Assembly: GCA_019749805.1 (NCBI GenBank)
Contig: JAIEPH010000044.1
Span: 1 to 64,000, forward strand
Source: Mycobacteriaceae bacterium
GTDB taxonomy: Bacteria > Actinomycetota > Actinomycetes > Mycobacteriales > Mycobacteriaceae
DNA length: 64,000 nt
Direction of reading: 5' to 3'
Within the stretch, counting starts at the first letter, position 1; each line of letters begins with the position of its first letter. The position numbers and the translations under genes were made by a program. A model generated the notes under the pieces. That model was not told the DNA's origin and searched no databases. It saw only the letters and a program-made list of their open reading frames with translations. Shown here piece by piece: positions 55,058 to 64,000 of the stretch.

Positions 55058-55089
55058 GGTCCCGGCGGTCCTGCCGGACCACCGGGACC
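55058..55089 (-). terminator. strong hairpin between small secreted-protein gene and response regulator gene
   Basis: Minus strand GGTCCCGGTGGTCC-GGCA-GGACCGCCGGGACC, 14-bp stem with one G.U pair. Confidence 0.55.
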
Positions 55090-55109
55090 TGCTCCGCAGA
55101 ACTAGTGGC

Positions 55110-55349
55110 TTACGCCGTCGGTGCCGGCTCGGCCGTGACTTCGGGGACCGCCACCGATGTCTCGGGTTCTGGCGGCGCCGTCGTGGACGTCGTCGTCTCC
55201 CCGAGCGTGATCTCCGGACTCGGAACCTCGGTCTCGTCCTGGGCCGAGCTCACACCGGCCGCCACGCCCATGGCCCCCATCGCCAGCAAGGCACTCGTTC
55301 CCAGTGTTGCCGCGCCCAGTTTCAGCTGTTTCGATTTCACCTTGACCAC
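55110..55349 (-). CDS. small secreted or membrane Pro/Thr/Glu-rich protein (79 aa)
   Basis: Signal-like LKLGAATLGTSALLAMGAMGVAAGVSSAQ followed by low-complexity tail. Confidence 0.65.
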   Translation of the reverse strand: MVKVKSKQLKLGAATLGTSALLAMGAMGVAAGVSSAQDETEVPSPEITLGETTTSTTAPPEPETSVAVPEVTAEPAPTA

Positions 55350-55461
55350 TCCATTCGGCCTTCGGGAGCCACCTCGTCGCGGCTCGTCGAACAGTGCGCT
55401 GAAGGGTCGTCCTTGACCCTTGCGACTGTTGGGTAACCGGTGTGGAGAGGGGTGAAACGAC

Positions 55462-55728
55462 CTACTTGGCGGCCTCCTCCTCGGACGGCAGCGGTGCGGG
55501 GCCCTTCATGACCGGCTTGGCCACCGCGACGGCGGGCGCGTTGGACGGTGTGGTCTGCGTACTTGTCGAGCCGACGGCCATCGACGACGATTTCGCCACG
55601 GGGTCCCCCGTGTGCTCCTGAGCGACAATCAGGCCGATCGCGGCCATCGCGACGACCGCGCTGCCACCGACCATGGCCGCACACAGCCTCAGATCGCCGC
55701 GGGATTTGCTCTTGTGCTGATCATCCAT
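55462..55728 (-). CDS. small membrane or secreted protein (88 aa)
   Basis: MDDQHKSKSRGDLRLCAAMVGGSAVVAMAAIGLIVAQEHTG...; start at ATG 55728. Confidence 0.65.
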   Translation of the reverse strand: MDDQHKSKSRGDLRLCAAMVGGSAVVAMAAIGLIVAQEHTGDPVAKSSSMAVGSTSTQTTPSNAPAVAVAKPVMKGPAPLPSEEEAAK

Positions 55729-55914
55729 TTCGAAATTGCCCCTCTGGTGTTGTCGGTCGCCCCTTCCTCGCGGCCACCGTCGAATAACTGCAGGTGACCA
55801 CCAGTGAACGCGCCGAGTCTGGAGACCCGCTGACCGCCACGTGTGAGTTGTCCAAAGGTCGGCCACCCGAATCTCATAACCTGTGCGCATGCAGCGCACA
55901 TGCGGACCGGACGG

Positions 55915-56892
55915 ATGACGCGCTTTCTCGCGCGCCGGCTGCTCAACTACCTCGTGCTGCTGGCGCTGGCGTCGTTCGTGGCCTACGTTCTGGCCGCCTG
56001 GCAGTTCGACCCGCTCGAGAACCTCCTGAGTCGCAACCCGCGCCCGCCTGAAGCGGTCATCGAAGCCAAGCGGGTCGAGCTGAATCTCGACAGGCCGCTG
56101 CTGGTTCAATTCGGCCTGTGGGCCTCCGGCGTTCTCCACGGAGATTTCGGCACCACCATCGCCGGCCAGCCTGTGACCGACGAGTTGTGGCGCCGTGTCG
56201 GTGTCAGTCTTCGACTGCTGGTCCTCGGTTCGGTGATAGGCACCGTCGCCGGCGTGGTCATCGGCGCGTGGGGCGCGATCCGTCAATACCGCGTGAGCGA
56301 CCGCGTCATCACCGCGCTGTCATTGTTGGTGATCAGCACTCCGTCGTTCGTGATGGCCACTCTGCTGATCCTGTCGGCGTTGGGCATCAACTCGGCGGTG
56401 GGCGTTCAACTTTTCGAGTTCACCGGCGAGACATCGCCGGACGCGGTCGGTGGTGCATGGAACCGATTCGTCGATCGTCTCCAGCATCTCGTGCTGCCGA
56501 CGCTCACCCTTGCGCTGGGAGGGATGGCCGGCTACAGCCGCTACCAACGCAACGCGATGCTCGACGTGCTCGGCCAGGACTTCATCCGCACCGCGCGGGC
56601 GAAGGGATTGACCCGTCGCAGAGCGCTTTTCAAGCACGGGCTGCGCACGGCGCTGATCCCGATGGCGACGATGTTCGCCTACAGTTTCGCGGGACTGTTC
56701 ACCGGCGCGGTATTCGTCGAGAAGATCTTCGGATGGCACGGCATGGGTGAATGGTTCATCCAAGGCCTCAACACACAGGACATCAACATCATCTCCGCCA
56801 TCGTCGTGTTCGCGGGCGTCACGGTCCTGTTGGCCGGGTTGCTGTCGGACATCATCTATGCCGCACTCGATCCGAGGGTGCGCGTGACATGA
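55915..56892 (+). CDS. ABC transporter permease (DppB/OppB type)
   Basis: MTRFLARRLLNYLVLLALASFVAYVL...IRTARAKGLTRRRALFKHGLR EAA motif. Confidence 0.95.
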   Translation: MTRFLARRLLNYLVLLALASFVAYVLAAWQFDPLENLLSRNPRPPEAVIEAKRVELNLDRPLLVQFGLWASGVLHGDFGTTIAGQPVTDELWRRVGVSLRLLVLGSVIGTVAGVVIGAWGAIRQYRVSDRVITALSLLVISTPSFVMATLLILSALGINSAVGVQLFEFTGETSPDAVGGAWNRFVDRLQHLVLPTLTLALGGMAGYSRYQRNAMLDVLGQDFIRTARAKGLTRRRALFKHGLRTALIPMATMFAYSFAGLFTGAVFVEKIFGWHGMGEWFIQGLNTQDINIISAIVVFAGVTVLLAGLLSDIIYAALDPRVRVT

Positions 56893-57773
56893 CCGATGTC
56901 ACGTCCTTCGCGTCGAGGCGCACTCTGGTCCTGCGGCGGTTCGTGCGCAACAAGCCCGCCGTCGTGTCGATCGCGATACTCGTCCTTCTGTTCGTCGGCT
57001 GCTACGCACTACCGCCGCTACTGCCCTACAGCTACAGCGATCTGGATTACTTCGCGCTGCAGCAGCCGCCGAGCACCGATCACTGGTTCGGCACCAACGC
57101 ACTCGGCCAGGACCTGTTGGCCCAAACTTTGCGTGGCATGCAGAAGTCGATGCTCATCGGTGTCTGTGTCGCGTTCATCTCCACCGTCATCGCGGCCACG
57201 GTCGGGACGATCGCCGGCTACTTCGGCGGCTGGCGCGATCGCACCCTGATGTGGATCGTCGACCTCATGTTGGTGATACCCAGCTTCCTGCTCGTCACCA
57301 TCGTCGTGCAGCGCACCAAGGGCGATATCCTCTGGATGATCGTTCTGCTGTCCGTCTTCAGCTGGATGATCAGTTCGCGCATCGTGCGGGGAATGACGAT
57401 GAGCCTGCGTGAACGCGAATTCGTCGTGGCCGCACGCTATATGGGCGTGAGCAACACGCGAATAATACTGCGTCACATCATTCCGAACGTCGCCTCCATC
57501 ATCATCATCGACACCGCACTGAACGTCGGGATCGCGGTCCTCGCCGAGACAGCGCTGAGCTACCTGGGTTTCGGTGTGCAGCCACCCGACGTGTCGCTGG
57601 GAACCCTCATCGCCAGCGGCACCCCGTCGGCGACGACCTTCCCGTGGCTGTTCCTGTTCCCCGCAGGTGCGCTCGTGTTGATCATCTTCTGCGCCAACCT
57701 CATCGGCGACGGCCTGCGCGACGCGCTCGACCCCGGTAGTAAAGCTCTGCGGCGGCGGAGGGCACGCAAGTGA
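56889..57773 (+). CDS. ABC transporter permease (DppC/OppC type)
   Basis: [30 protein letters not shown] motif [20 protein letters not shown]. Confidence 0.95.
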   Translation: MTDVTSFASRRTLVLRRFVRNKPAVVSIAILVLLFVGCYALPPLLPYSYSDLDYFALQQPPSTDHWFGTNALGQDLLAQTLRGMQKSMLIGVCVAFISTVIAATVGTIAGYFGGWRDRTLMWIVDLMLVIPSFLLVTIVVQRTKGDILWMIVLLSVFSWMISSRIVRGMTMSLREREFVVAARYMGVSNTRIILRHIIPNVASIIIIDTALNVGIAVLAETALSYLGFGVQPPDVSLGTLIASGTPSATTFPWLFLFPAGALVLIIFCANLIGDGLRDALDPGSKALRRRRARK

Positions 57774-59608
57774 GCCTGCTCGAGGTGAGCGATCTGACGG
57801 TTGCCTTCCCCACCGACACCGACGTCGTCAATGCCGTGCGGGGAATGAACTTTCACGTCGACCCCCGCGAGGTCGTCGCGCTCGTCGGCGAATCGGGTGC
57901 AGGCAAGTCGGCCAGCGCGATGGCCGTCGTCGGCCTGCTGCCGGAATACGCCGCGGTGTCGGGTTCGGTTCGGTTGCAGGGCAACGAGCTCATCGGGCTT
58001 TCCGATCAAGAGATGTCGCAGATTCGCGGCAAGACCATCGGTACGGTGTTCCAGGACCCGATGTCGGCGCTCACGCCCGTCTACCCGGTCGGTGACCAGA
58101 TCGCCGAAGCGATCGAGATCCACCAGCGCGACACCACCAGGCGGGCGGCCCGGGCTCGGGCCATCGAACTGCTCGATCTGGTCGGTATCGCCCAGCCGGA
58201 TCAGCGGGCGCGGGCGTTCCCTCATGAACTGTCCGGCGGCGAGAGGCAACGGGTGGTCATCGCCATCGCGATCGCCAATGATCCGGATCTGCTGATCTGT
58301 GACGAGCCGACGACTGCACTGGACGTCACGGTGCAGGCACAGATCCTCGATGTGCTCAAGACCGCGCGCGACGTGACCGGTGCCGGCGTTCTGATCATCA
58401 CCCATGACCTCGGGGTGGTCGCCGAGTTCGCTGACCGTGCCCTGGTGATGTACGCCGGACGGCCCGTCGAGATCGCTTCCGTCGACGAGCTGTACCAGAA
58501 CCGCCGAATGCCCTACACCGCAGGGCTTCTCGGATCGGTACCTCGCTTGGACGCCGCGCAGGGGGCGCGGCTGGTGCCGATACCCGGCGCCCCGCCCGCC
58601 ATGACCGCGCTACCGCCAGGATGCCCGTTCGCGCCGCGCTGCCCGCTCGCCATCGACGACTGCCGCGCCAACGAACCGGAACTGCTCGAGATCGCACCTG
58701 ACCACTGGGCCGCCTGCATCCGCACCGACGAGGTAGCCGGACGCAGTGCGGCGCAGATCTACGGCGTGTCCACCGACCCTCCCGACACCGCCGATGAGGG
58801 TGCCGACCCCACTGTGGTGCTGCGAGTCCGGGACCTCGTCAAGACGTACAAGCTGACCAAGGGTGTGGTGTTTCGCAGGCAGGTCGGCGAGGTGCGCGCG
58901 GTCGACGGCGTCAGTTTCGAACTTCAACAGGGCCGCACGCTCGGCATCGTCGGCGAATCCGGTTCGGGGAAGTCGACCACGTTGCATCAGATCCTGGAAT
59001 TGACCACACCGCAGTCGGGTTCGATCGAGGTGCTCGACACCGACGTCGCGACACTCGATTCACGGTCCCGCCGTGCGCTGCGCGGCGATCTGCAGGCGGT
59101 GTTCCAGGACCCGGTGGCCTCGCTGGACCCACGGCTGCCGGTGTTCGAAGTGCTCGCAGAGCCGTTGAGCGCCAACGGTTTCGACAAGAAGACCATCGAC
59201 GACAGGGTGGCCGAGCTGCTCGGTATCGTCGGCTTGCGGCGGGAGGACGCCGCACGCTACCCCGCTGAGTTCTCCGGTGGGCAGAAGCAGCGCATCGGTA
59301 TCGCGCGTGCCCTGGCGCTGCAACCCAAGATCCTCGCCCTCGACGAGCCGGTTTCGGCGCTCGACGTTTCGATCCAAGCGGGCATCATCAACCTGCTGCT
59401 GGACCTGCAGCAGCAGTTCGGGCTGTCCTACCTGTTCGTGTCCCACGACCTTTCCGTGGTCAAGCATCTGGCCCACCGGGTGGCGGTGATGTACAAGGGC
59501 ACGATCGTCGAGCAGGGCGACGGTGACCAGGTGTTCAGCAGCCCGCAACACGCGTACACCCGCCGATTGCTTGCCGCGGTTCCGCAACCAGAGGTGAATC
59601 GCCGCTAA
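57770..59608 (+). CDS. dual-ATPase ABC transporter protein (DppD-DppF fusion)
   Basis: Two Walker A/ABC signature sets: [12 protein letters not shown] and [12 protein letters not shown]. Confidence 0.96.
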   Translation: MSLLEVSDLTVAFPTDTDVVNAVRGMNFHVDPREVVALVGESGAGKSASAMAVVGLLPEYAAVSGSVRLQGNELIGLSDQEMSQIRGKTIGTVFQDPMSALTPVYPVGDQIAEAIEIHQRDTTRRAARARAIELLDLVGIAQPDQRARAFPHELSGGERQRVVIAIAIANDPDLLICDEPTTALDVTVQAQILDVLKTARDVTGAGVLIITHDLGVVAEFADRALVMYAGRPVEIASVDELYQNRRMPYTAGLLGSVPRLDAAQGARLVPIPGAPPAMTALPPGCPFAPRCPLAIDDCRANEPELLEIAPDHWAACIRTDEVAGRSAAQIYGVSTDPPDTADEGADPTVVLRVRDLVKTYKLTKGVVFRRQVGEVRAVDGVSFELQQGRTLGIVGESGSGKSTTLHQILELTTPQSGSIEVLDTDVATLDSRSRRALRGDLQAVFQDPVASLDPRLPVFEVLAEPLSANGFDKKTIDDRVAELLGIVGLRREDAARYPAEFSGGQKQRIGIARALALQPKILALDEPVSALDVSIQAGIINLLLDLQQQFGLSYLFVSHDLSVVKHLAHRVAVMYKGTIVEQGDGDQVFSSPQHAYTRRLLAAVPQPEVNRR

Positions 59609-59619
59609 AGTCGATCGGC

Positions 59620-61299
59620 ATGAGCCTCCGACGCATCACTCAGGCCCTGGGCATGGCAACTGTAATCGCTGGCCTGACCCTGACCGCCTGCTCCGACAGG
59701 AACCAGGAGGCGCCATCGGCGGGCGGATCCGCAGAAGTCGGCAGCACCAACGACGTCAACCCACAGGACGTCGCGAACCTGAAGCAGGGCGGCAACCTGC
59801 GGCTGGCGCTCAACGACTTCCCGCCGAACTTCAACTCACTTCATATCGACGGCAACACCGGCGACGTCGCATCGATCGAACGCCCGACGATGCCGCGGGC
59901 ATTCCGCATCGGCGCCGACGGCTCGGCCTCCGTCAACACCGACTACTTCACCAGCGTTGAGCTGACGAGCACCGACCCTCAGGTCGTCACGTACACCATC
60001 AACCCCAAAGCGGTGTGGAGCGACGGGACCCCGATCACCTGGGAGGACCTCCAATCCCAGATCAACGCCACCAGCGGCAAAGACAAAGGTTTCGCGATCG
60101 CGGCCACCAATGGCAGCGATCGCGTGGAGAAGGTGGAACGCGGCGTCGACGATCGACAGGCCGTGATCACGTTTGCCAAACCCTGGTCCGACTGGAAGGG
60201 CATGTTCGCCGGCAGCACCATGCTGCTGCCGAGGAGTTCGACGGCCACGCCGGAGGCGTTCAACCGAGCGCAGCTCAACGGGCCGGGGCCGTCGGCGGGG
60301 CCCTTCCTCATCTCAAATCTCGACCGCGGCGCGAAGCGGATCACGTTGACGCGCAACCCCAAATGGTGGGGTGAGGCACCGCTGCTGGACAGCATCACGT
60401 ACCTGATCCTGGACGACGCCGCGCGCATCCCGGCACTGCAGAACGACACGATCGACGCCACCGGCCTCGCCACGCTCGACGAGATGGAGATCGCCAGGCG
60501 CACCAACGGCGTCGCCATCCGCCGCGCCCCCGGGCTGGGCTGGTATCACTTCACGTTCAACGGATCCCCGGGCCGGATCCTGGCGGATCCAGCGCTGCGA
60601 CGCGCCGTCGCGCGAGGCATCGATCGCAACACCATTGCCGCGGTGGTCCAGCGGGGGCTCGCCGACAAGCCGGTGCCGCTGAACAACCACATCTACGTCG
60701 CCGGCCAGGAGGGATACCAGGACAACAGCGGCGTCGTCGCCTTCGACCCCGAAAAGGCGAAGCAGGAACTGGATGCGTTGGGCTGGCGGATGAACGGCCA
60801 GTTCCGCGAGAAGGACGGTAAGCAGCTGGTCATCCGCGATGTGCTCTTCGACTCGCTCGGGACGAGGCAATATGCGCAGATCGCGCAGAACAATCTCGCC
60901 CAGATCGGCGTCAAGCTCGACCTCGACATCCGGCCGGCAGCGGGCTTCTTCACCGATTACGTCACGGTCGGCAACTTCGACATCGCCCAATTTTCATGGA
61001 GCGGTGACGCTTTCCCGCTGTCGAGTCTGACCCAGATCTACCGCACGGGCGCGGAGAGTAACTTCGGCAACATCAGCAGCCCGGCGATCGACGCCAAAAT
61101 CGAGGAGACGGTGAGCGAACTGGATCCCGCGAGAGCCCGCGCGCTCGCCAACGAGTTGGACAAGTTGCTGTTCGAGGAGGTCTTCAGCCTTCCGCTGACA
61201 CAGTCGACCGGAAACGTCGCGGTGCGAAGCAATTTGGCGAACTTCGGCGCGTTCGGCCTTGCCGACGCGAACTACGCGACGATCGGCTTCATGAAGTAG
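59620..61299 (+). CDS. family 5 extracellular solute-binding lipoprotein (DppA/OppA type)
   Basis: Lipobox LTAC; 559 aa; follows permeases and ATPase. Confidence 0.94.
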   Translation: MSLRRITQALGMATVIAGLTLTACSDRNQEAPSAGGSAEVGSTNDVNPQDVANLKQGGNLRLALNDFPPNFNSLHIDGNTGDVASIERPTMPRAFRIGADGSASVNTDYFTSVELTSTDPQVVTYTINPKAVWSDGTPITWEDLQSQINATSGKDKGFAIAATNGSDRVEKVERGVDDRQAVITFAKPWSDWKGMFAGSTMLLPRSSTATPEAFNRAQLNGPGPSAGPFLISNLDRGAKRITLTRNPKWWGEAPLLDSITYLILDDAARIPALQNDTIDATGLATLDEMEIARRTNGVAIRRAPGLGWYHFTFNGSPGRILADPALRRAVARGIDRNTIAAVVQRGLADKPVPLNNHIYVAGQEGYQDNSGVVAFDPEKAKQELDALGWRMNGQFREKDGKQLVIRDVLFDSLGTRQYAQIAQNNLAQIGVKLDLDIRPAAGFFTDYVTVGNFDIAQFSWSGDAFPLSSLTQIYRTGAESNFGNISSPAIDAKIEETVSELDPARARALANELDKLLFEEVFSLPLTQSTGNVAVRSNLANFGAFGLADANYATIGFMK

Positions 61300-62551
61300 C
61301 CTTGCGCACGGTTCGGGGAATCGCCGCGGGCACAGCCGATTCGAGGGCTGCCGCGGCCTCGATGCCCCAGATCAAAGCGCGCACGCCGAGCCCGGCGGGC
61401 TTCGAATCGAGGGCGGTCTCGTGTTCGGGGAGTGTCTGGAACGTGCCGTCGTAGATCTCCTTGACGATGTCCAGGGCCGCGCTTTCGCGCAGATCGACGA
61501 TGCTGTGCCCCGCGGTCGCCAGGTTGACCAGGACCGCGTTCGGGATCAGCGACGCGACCCGCTGTGCCACCGTCGGCGGCGCTATCAGGTCACGGCCTCC
61601 CGAGATCACCACCGTGGGCCAGGTGAAGTTCGGCATCTGGGCGACCAGGTCGAAGGGTTCGGCATCGAATTCTGTTGTGCCTGTGTCGGCTTCGCGATAT
61701 GCCACCGCGGGGTCGAACGGCTTGCCGTCCGGTGTCGCGCCATAGTTCAGCTCGCGGTATGCGATGCGGTTGACGAGGTCGGGCTCGTTTCTATATGGCG
61801 CCTTGCGTTCCAGCACCAGCCGGGTGGCGTGGGCCATGCTCGACCACAGCCAATGCCTGCCGGTCAGCAGCAGATCCAGTTGGCGCCGCAGCAGTGCGGG
61901 TCCGGCCAGGCCGTAGACGGCGATCGCCAGCTGGGTGGCCGCCGGCGTCAACTGGTTGTCGCCGACCAACCGTCGCACCTTGGGCGCCAGGTCTGCGGTC
62001 TCGGGGTCCTCGCCGTTCCAGAGCAGGCTGCGGGCCGCCTCGCGGACGGCGTCGATGTCCTGGGCGGACAGCACAGGTGAGTCGAGGACCATGGCGTGCA
62101 CCCGCTGGGGATGGCGCACGCCGAATCCCGACGCGAGATAGGTGCCGTAAGAGGTGCCGTAGACGACCGCTTTGTCGACGCTCGCATCGTCGAGTACCGC
62201 AGCCACGTCGTCGACGACCTCGCCGATCGTCAACGCCTCCGGCGGGAGGTCGGCGCCGCGATCGTCGTGGCGGGACAGGCCGACACCGCGGTGCTCGACC
62301 ATGATGACGTCCAGGCCCTCAGCGGCCGCGCGACGGCGGAAGCCCCGGTACAGCGCGACCGATGCCGCTCCGGGACCACCCGGGATGACGACCAGCGGAT
62401 GAGCAGACTTGCGCCCGGCGCGCACGTAGTAGAGGTCGAACTCGTCATCTGCGCCGTCCTGGCCGCTGCGCACCGGCCGCCGGACGGCGCGAACACCAGG
62501 GAGCGCCGCGAGTTTGTCGTGCGCGCGCCGGCGTCTGGCGTTCATCGTCAT
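61289..62551 (-). CDS. alpha/beta hydrolase (prolyl aminopeptidase-like)
   Basis: VIPGGPGAASVALYRGF, VVYGTSYGTYLASGF. Confidence 0.9.
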   Translation of the reverse strand: MTMNARRRRAHDKLAALPGVRAVRRPVRSGQDGADDEFDLYYVRAGRKSAHPLVVIPGGPGAASVALYRGFRRRAAAEGLDVIMVEHRGVGLSRHDDRGADLPPEALTIGEVVDDVAAVLDDASVDKAVVYGTSYGTYLASGFGVRHPQRVHAMVLDSPVLSAQDIDAVREAARSLLWNGEDPETADLAPKVRRLVGDNQLTPAATQLAIAVYGLAGPALLRRQLDLLLTGRHWLWSSMAHATRLVLERKAPYRNEPDLVNRIAYRELNYGATPDGKPFDPAVAYREADTGTTEFDAEPFDLVAQMPNFTWPTVVISGGRDLIAPPTVAQRVASLIPNAVLVNLATAGHSIVDLRESAALDIVKEIYDGTFQTLPEHETALDSKPAGLGVRALIWGIEAAAALESAVPAAIPRTVRKATS

Positions 62552-62632
62552 CGCCCTACATTCTGCCCGTTGCGCGCCCAGGTTCTATAGAGTCGCGGGA
62601 CTGATCGAACACCCCACGGGAGCCGAGGCAGC

Positions 62633-63046
62633 GTGCGAACACAGGAGTTCTTCGAGCGGGCGACGCAGGCGTTCGAAGTGCTGGGCGTGCTGTCGATGAT
62701 CATTGGGTTCGCGTTCGCGTTCGGACTTTCGCTGATCACCTGGAGACGCACCAAAAGCGGTGGTCGTGCGTTCAAGACGTTGCGGCAATCCCTGGGTGGA
62801 GCAATTCTTCTCGGCCTCGAACTGCTTGTCGCGGCCGACATCGTCAAGACCGTGACGTCGACGCCGTCGCTCACCGATGCTGCCGTTCTGGGGATGATCG
62901 TCCTCATCAGGACGGTGCTGAGCATCACGATCGAGATTGAAATCGACGGTGTCGCACCATGGCGCAAGGCGCTACGCACCGGCCCCGAGGTGCTGACGAG
63001 TGCGGCCCGAAAGGCCATGAGTTCGCAGCCCGACTCCCCCGCCTAG
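62633..63046 (+). CDS. DUF1622 family membrane protein
   Basis: FKTLRQSLGGAILLGLELLVAADIVKTVT. Confidence 0.9.
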   Translation: MRTQEFFERATQAFEVLGVLSMIIGFAFAFGLSLITWRRTKSGGRAFKTLRQSLGGAILLGLELLVAADIVKTVTSTPSLTDAAVLGMIVLIRTVLSITIEIEIDGVAPWRKALRTGPEVLTSAARKAMSSQPDSPA

Positions 63047-63049
63047 TGC

Positions 63050-64000
63050 TCAGGCGCGGATGAGGTCCGCGGCCTTCTCACCGATCAGCACGCTGGGCGC
63101 GTGGGTGTGCCCGCGGATGATCGTCGGCATCACCGATGCATCCGCGACCCGCAGGCCCTCGACCCCGCGGACCCGCAAATGCGGATCGACGACGCTGCCG
63201 TCGTCGCCACCCATGCGGCAGGTGCCGACGGGATGATAAAGCGTGTGCGACAACGAGTTCAGCGCGCGGTCCAACGTCTCGTCGTCGAGGTACGTGGCGT
63301 TCAGCGGTCTGGCGATCTTGCCGATGATGCCGTTCAGCGCGGGTGACTTCGCGATGGTCGCGCACATCCGCAGGCCGGCCATCAGCGCGTCGCGGTCCGC
63401 GCCGGCCGAGTCGGTCAGGTACCGCGGATCGATGATCGGCTTGTCTTTGGGATTCGAGGACCGCAAGGTGATGGTGCCGCTGCTGTATGGCTTCAACAAG
63501 ATCGGGCCCATCACGACCGCATGGCCCGGATATGGGTCGCCGAGGCCTTCCTCGAAGTACGGTGCCGGCGCGAATATCAGCTCCAGATCGGGTAATTCGA
63601 GATCGGCACGGCTCTTCACGAAACCGTACGCCTCACCGACGTTGGATGTGAGCATGCCGCGCCTGCGGATCAAGTAGTTGAGCAGTTCCAGCGGCTTCTC
63701 TGCCGCGAACAGAGTGTCGTTGGGCACGTCGAATCCCAGCGGCACCACTAGGTGATCGAGCAGATTGGCGCCGACGTCCGGTGACTCGGCAACCACGTCG
63801 ATGCCGTGTTCGGTGAGCTGGTCGCGGTCACCGATTCCGGAGAGCATCAGTAGCTGCGGGCTGTTGATCGCGCCTCCGCACAGCACCACCTCGCGTTTTG
63901 CCCGCACCACCTGCTTGCGTCCGTCTTTCTCGAGCTCGACCCCGGCGGCGCGTTTCCCGTCGAACAGCACCTTGGTGGCGGTCGCTTCGGTCAGCAGCGT
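63050..64000 (-). CDS. GMC-family oxidoreductase, N-terminus beyond the right edge
   Basis: [30 protein letters not shown]; frame stays open to the window end. Confidence 0.95.
   Translation of the reverse strand, partial: TLLTEATATKVLFDGKRAAGVELEKDGRKQVVRAKREVVLCGGAINSPQLLMLSGIGDRDQLTEHGIDVVAESPDVGANLLDHLVVPLGFDVPNDTLFAAEKPLELLNYLIRRRGMLTSNVGEAYGFVKSRADLELPDLELIFAPAPYFEEGLGDPYPGHAVVMGPILLKPYSSGTITLRSSNPKDKPIIDPRYLTDSAGADRDALMAGLRMCATIAKSPALNGIIGKIARPLNATYLDDETLDRALNSLSHTLYHPVGTCRMGGDDGSVVDPHLRVRGVEGLRVADASVMPTIIRGHTHAPSVLIGEKAADLIRA

Noticed and set aside
53783-55105. 440-aa plus-strand ORF ending in a collagen-like GPGGPAGPPGP tail
   Set aside because: Antisense to kinase and regulator; the collagen-like tail is the translation of the GC hairpin at 55058-55089

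Overview
This 64-kb window is a high-GC actinobacterial chromosome segment, almost certainly from a Mycobacterium/Mycolicibacterium. Gene order follows the M. tuberculosis Rv1279-Rv1315 block in reverse orientation. Features run: rRNA leader and tandem rrn promoters, murA, the ATP synthase operon, wecA, the tsaC/sua5-type gene, prmC, prfA, rpmE, rho, thrB-thrC-hom-lysA-argS, tRNA-Arg(CCG), then a ~19-kb accessory region (about 24.8-43.8 kb). After that come cysD-cysNC-cysQ-rrf2, a beta-carbonic anhydrase, a two-component system with a GT39/GT2-GtrA locus, a dpp/opp-type ABC transporter, and a GMC oxidoreductase cut by the right edge. The strongest observations are: (i) AtpE carries Met at position 63, the natural bedaquiline-resistance residue known from a few mycobacteria; (ii) a small membrane protein in the accessory region resembles PaxB/Pyr4-type transmembrane terpene cyclases and is divergent from a TetR gene, with a perfect 23-bp palindrome between them; (iii) a five-gene coupled operon (SnoaL, sulfotransferase, DUF1214-like, SDR, mycofactocin-type SDR) lies near the PAPS-synthesis and PAP-recycling genes; (iv) an internally deleted GT39 pseudogene sits next to its intact paralogue; (v) a lipoprotein fuses an uncharacterised domain to an LpqH-like domain; (vi) seven of eleven convergent protein-coding pairs overlap at their 3' ends. 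I found no CRISPR array, transposase or prophage. All homology statements come from reading the sequences; no database searches were run.
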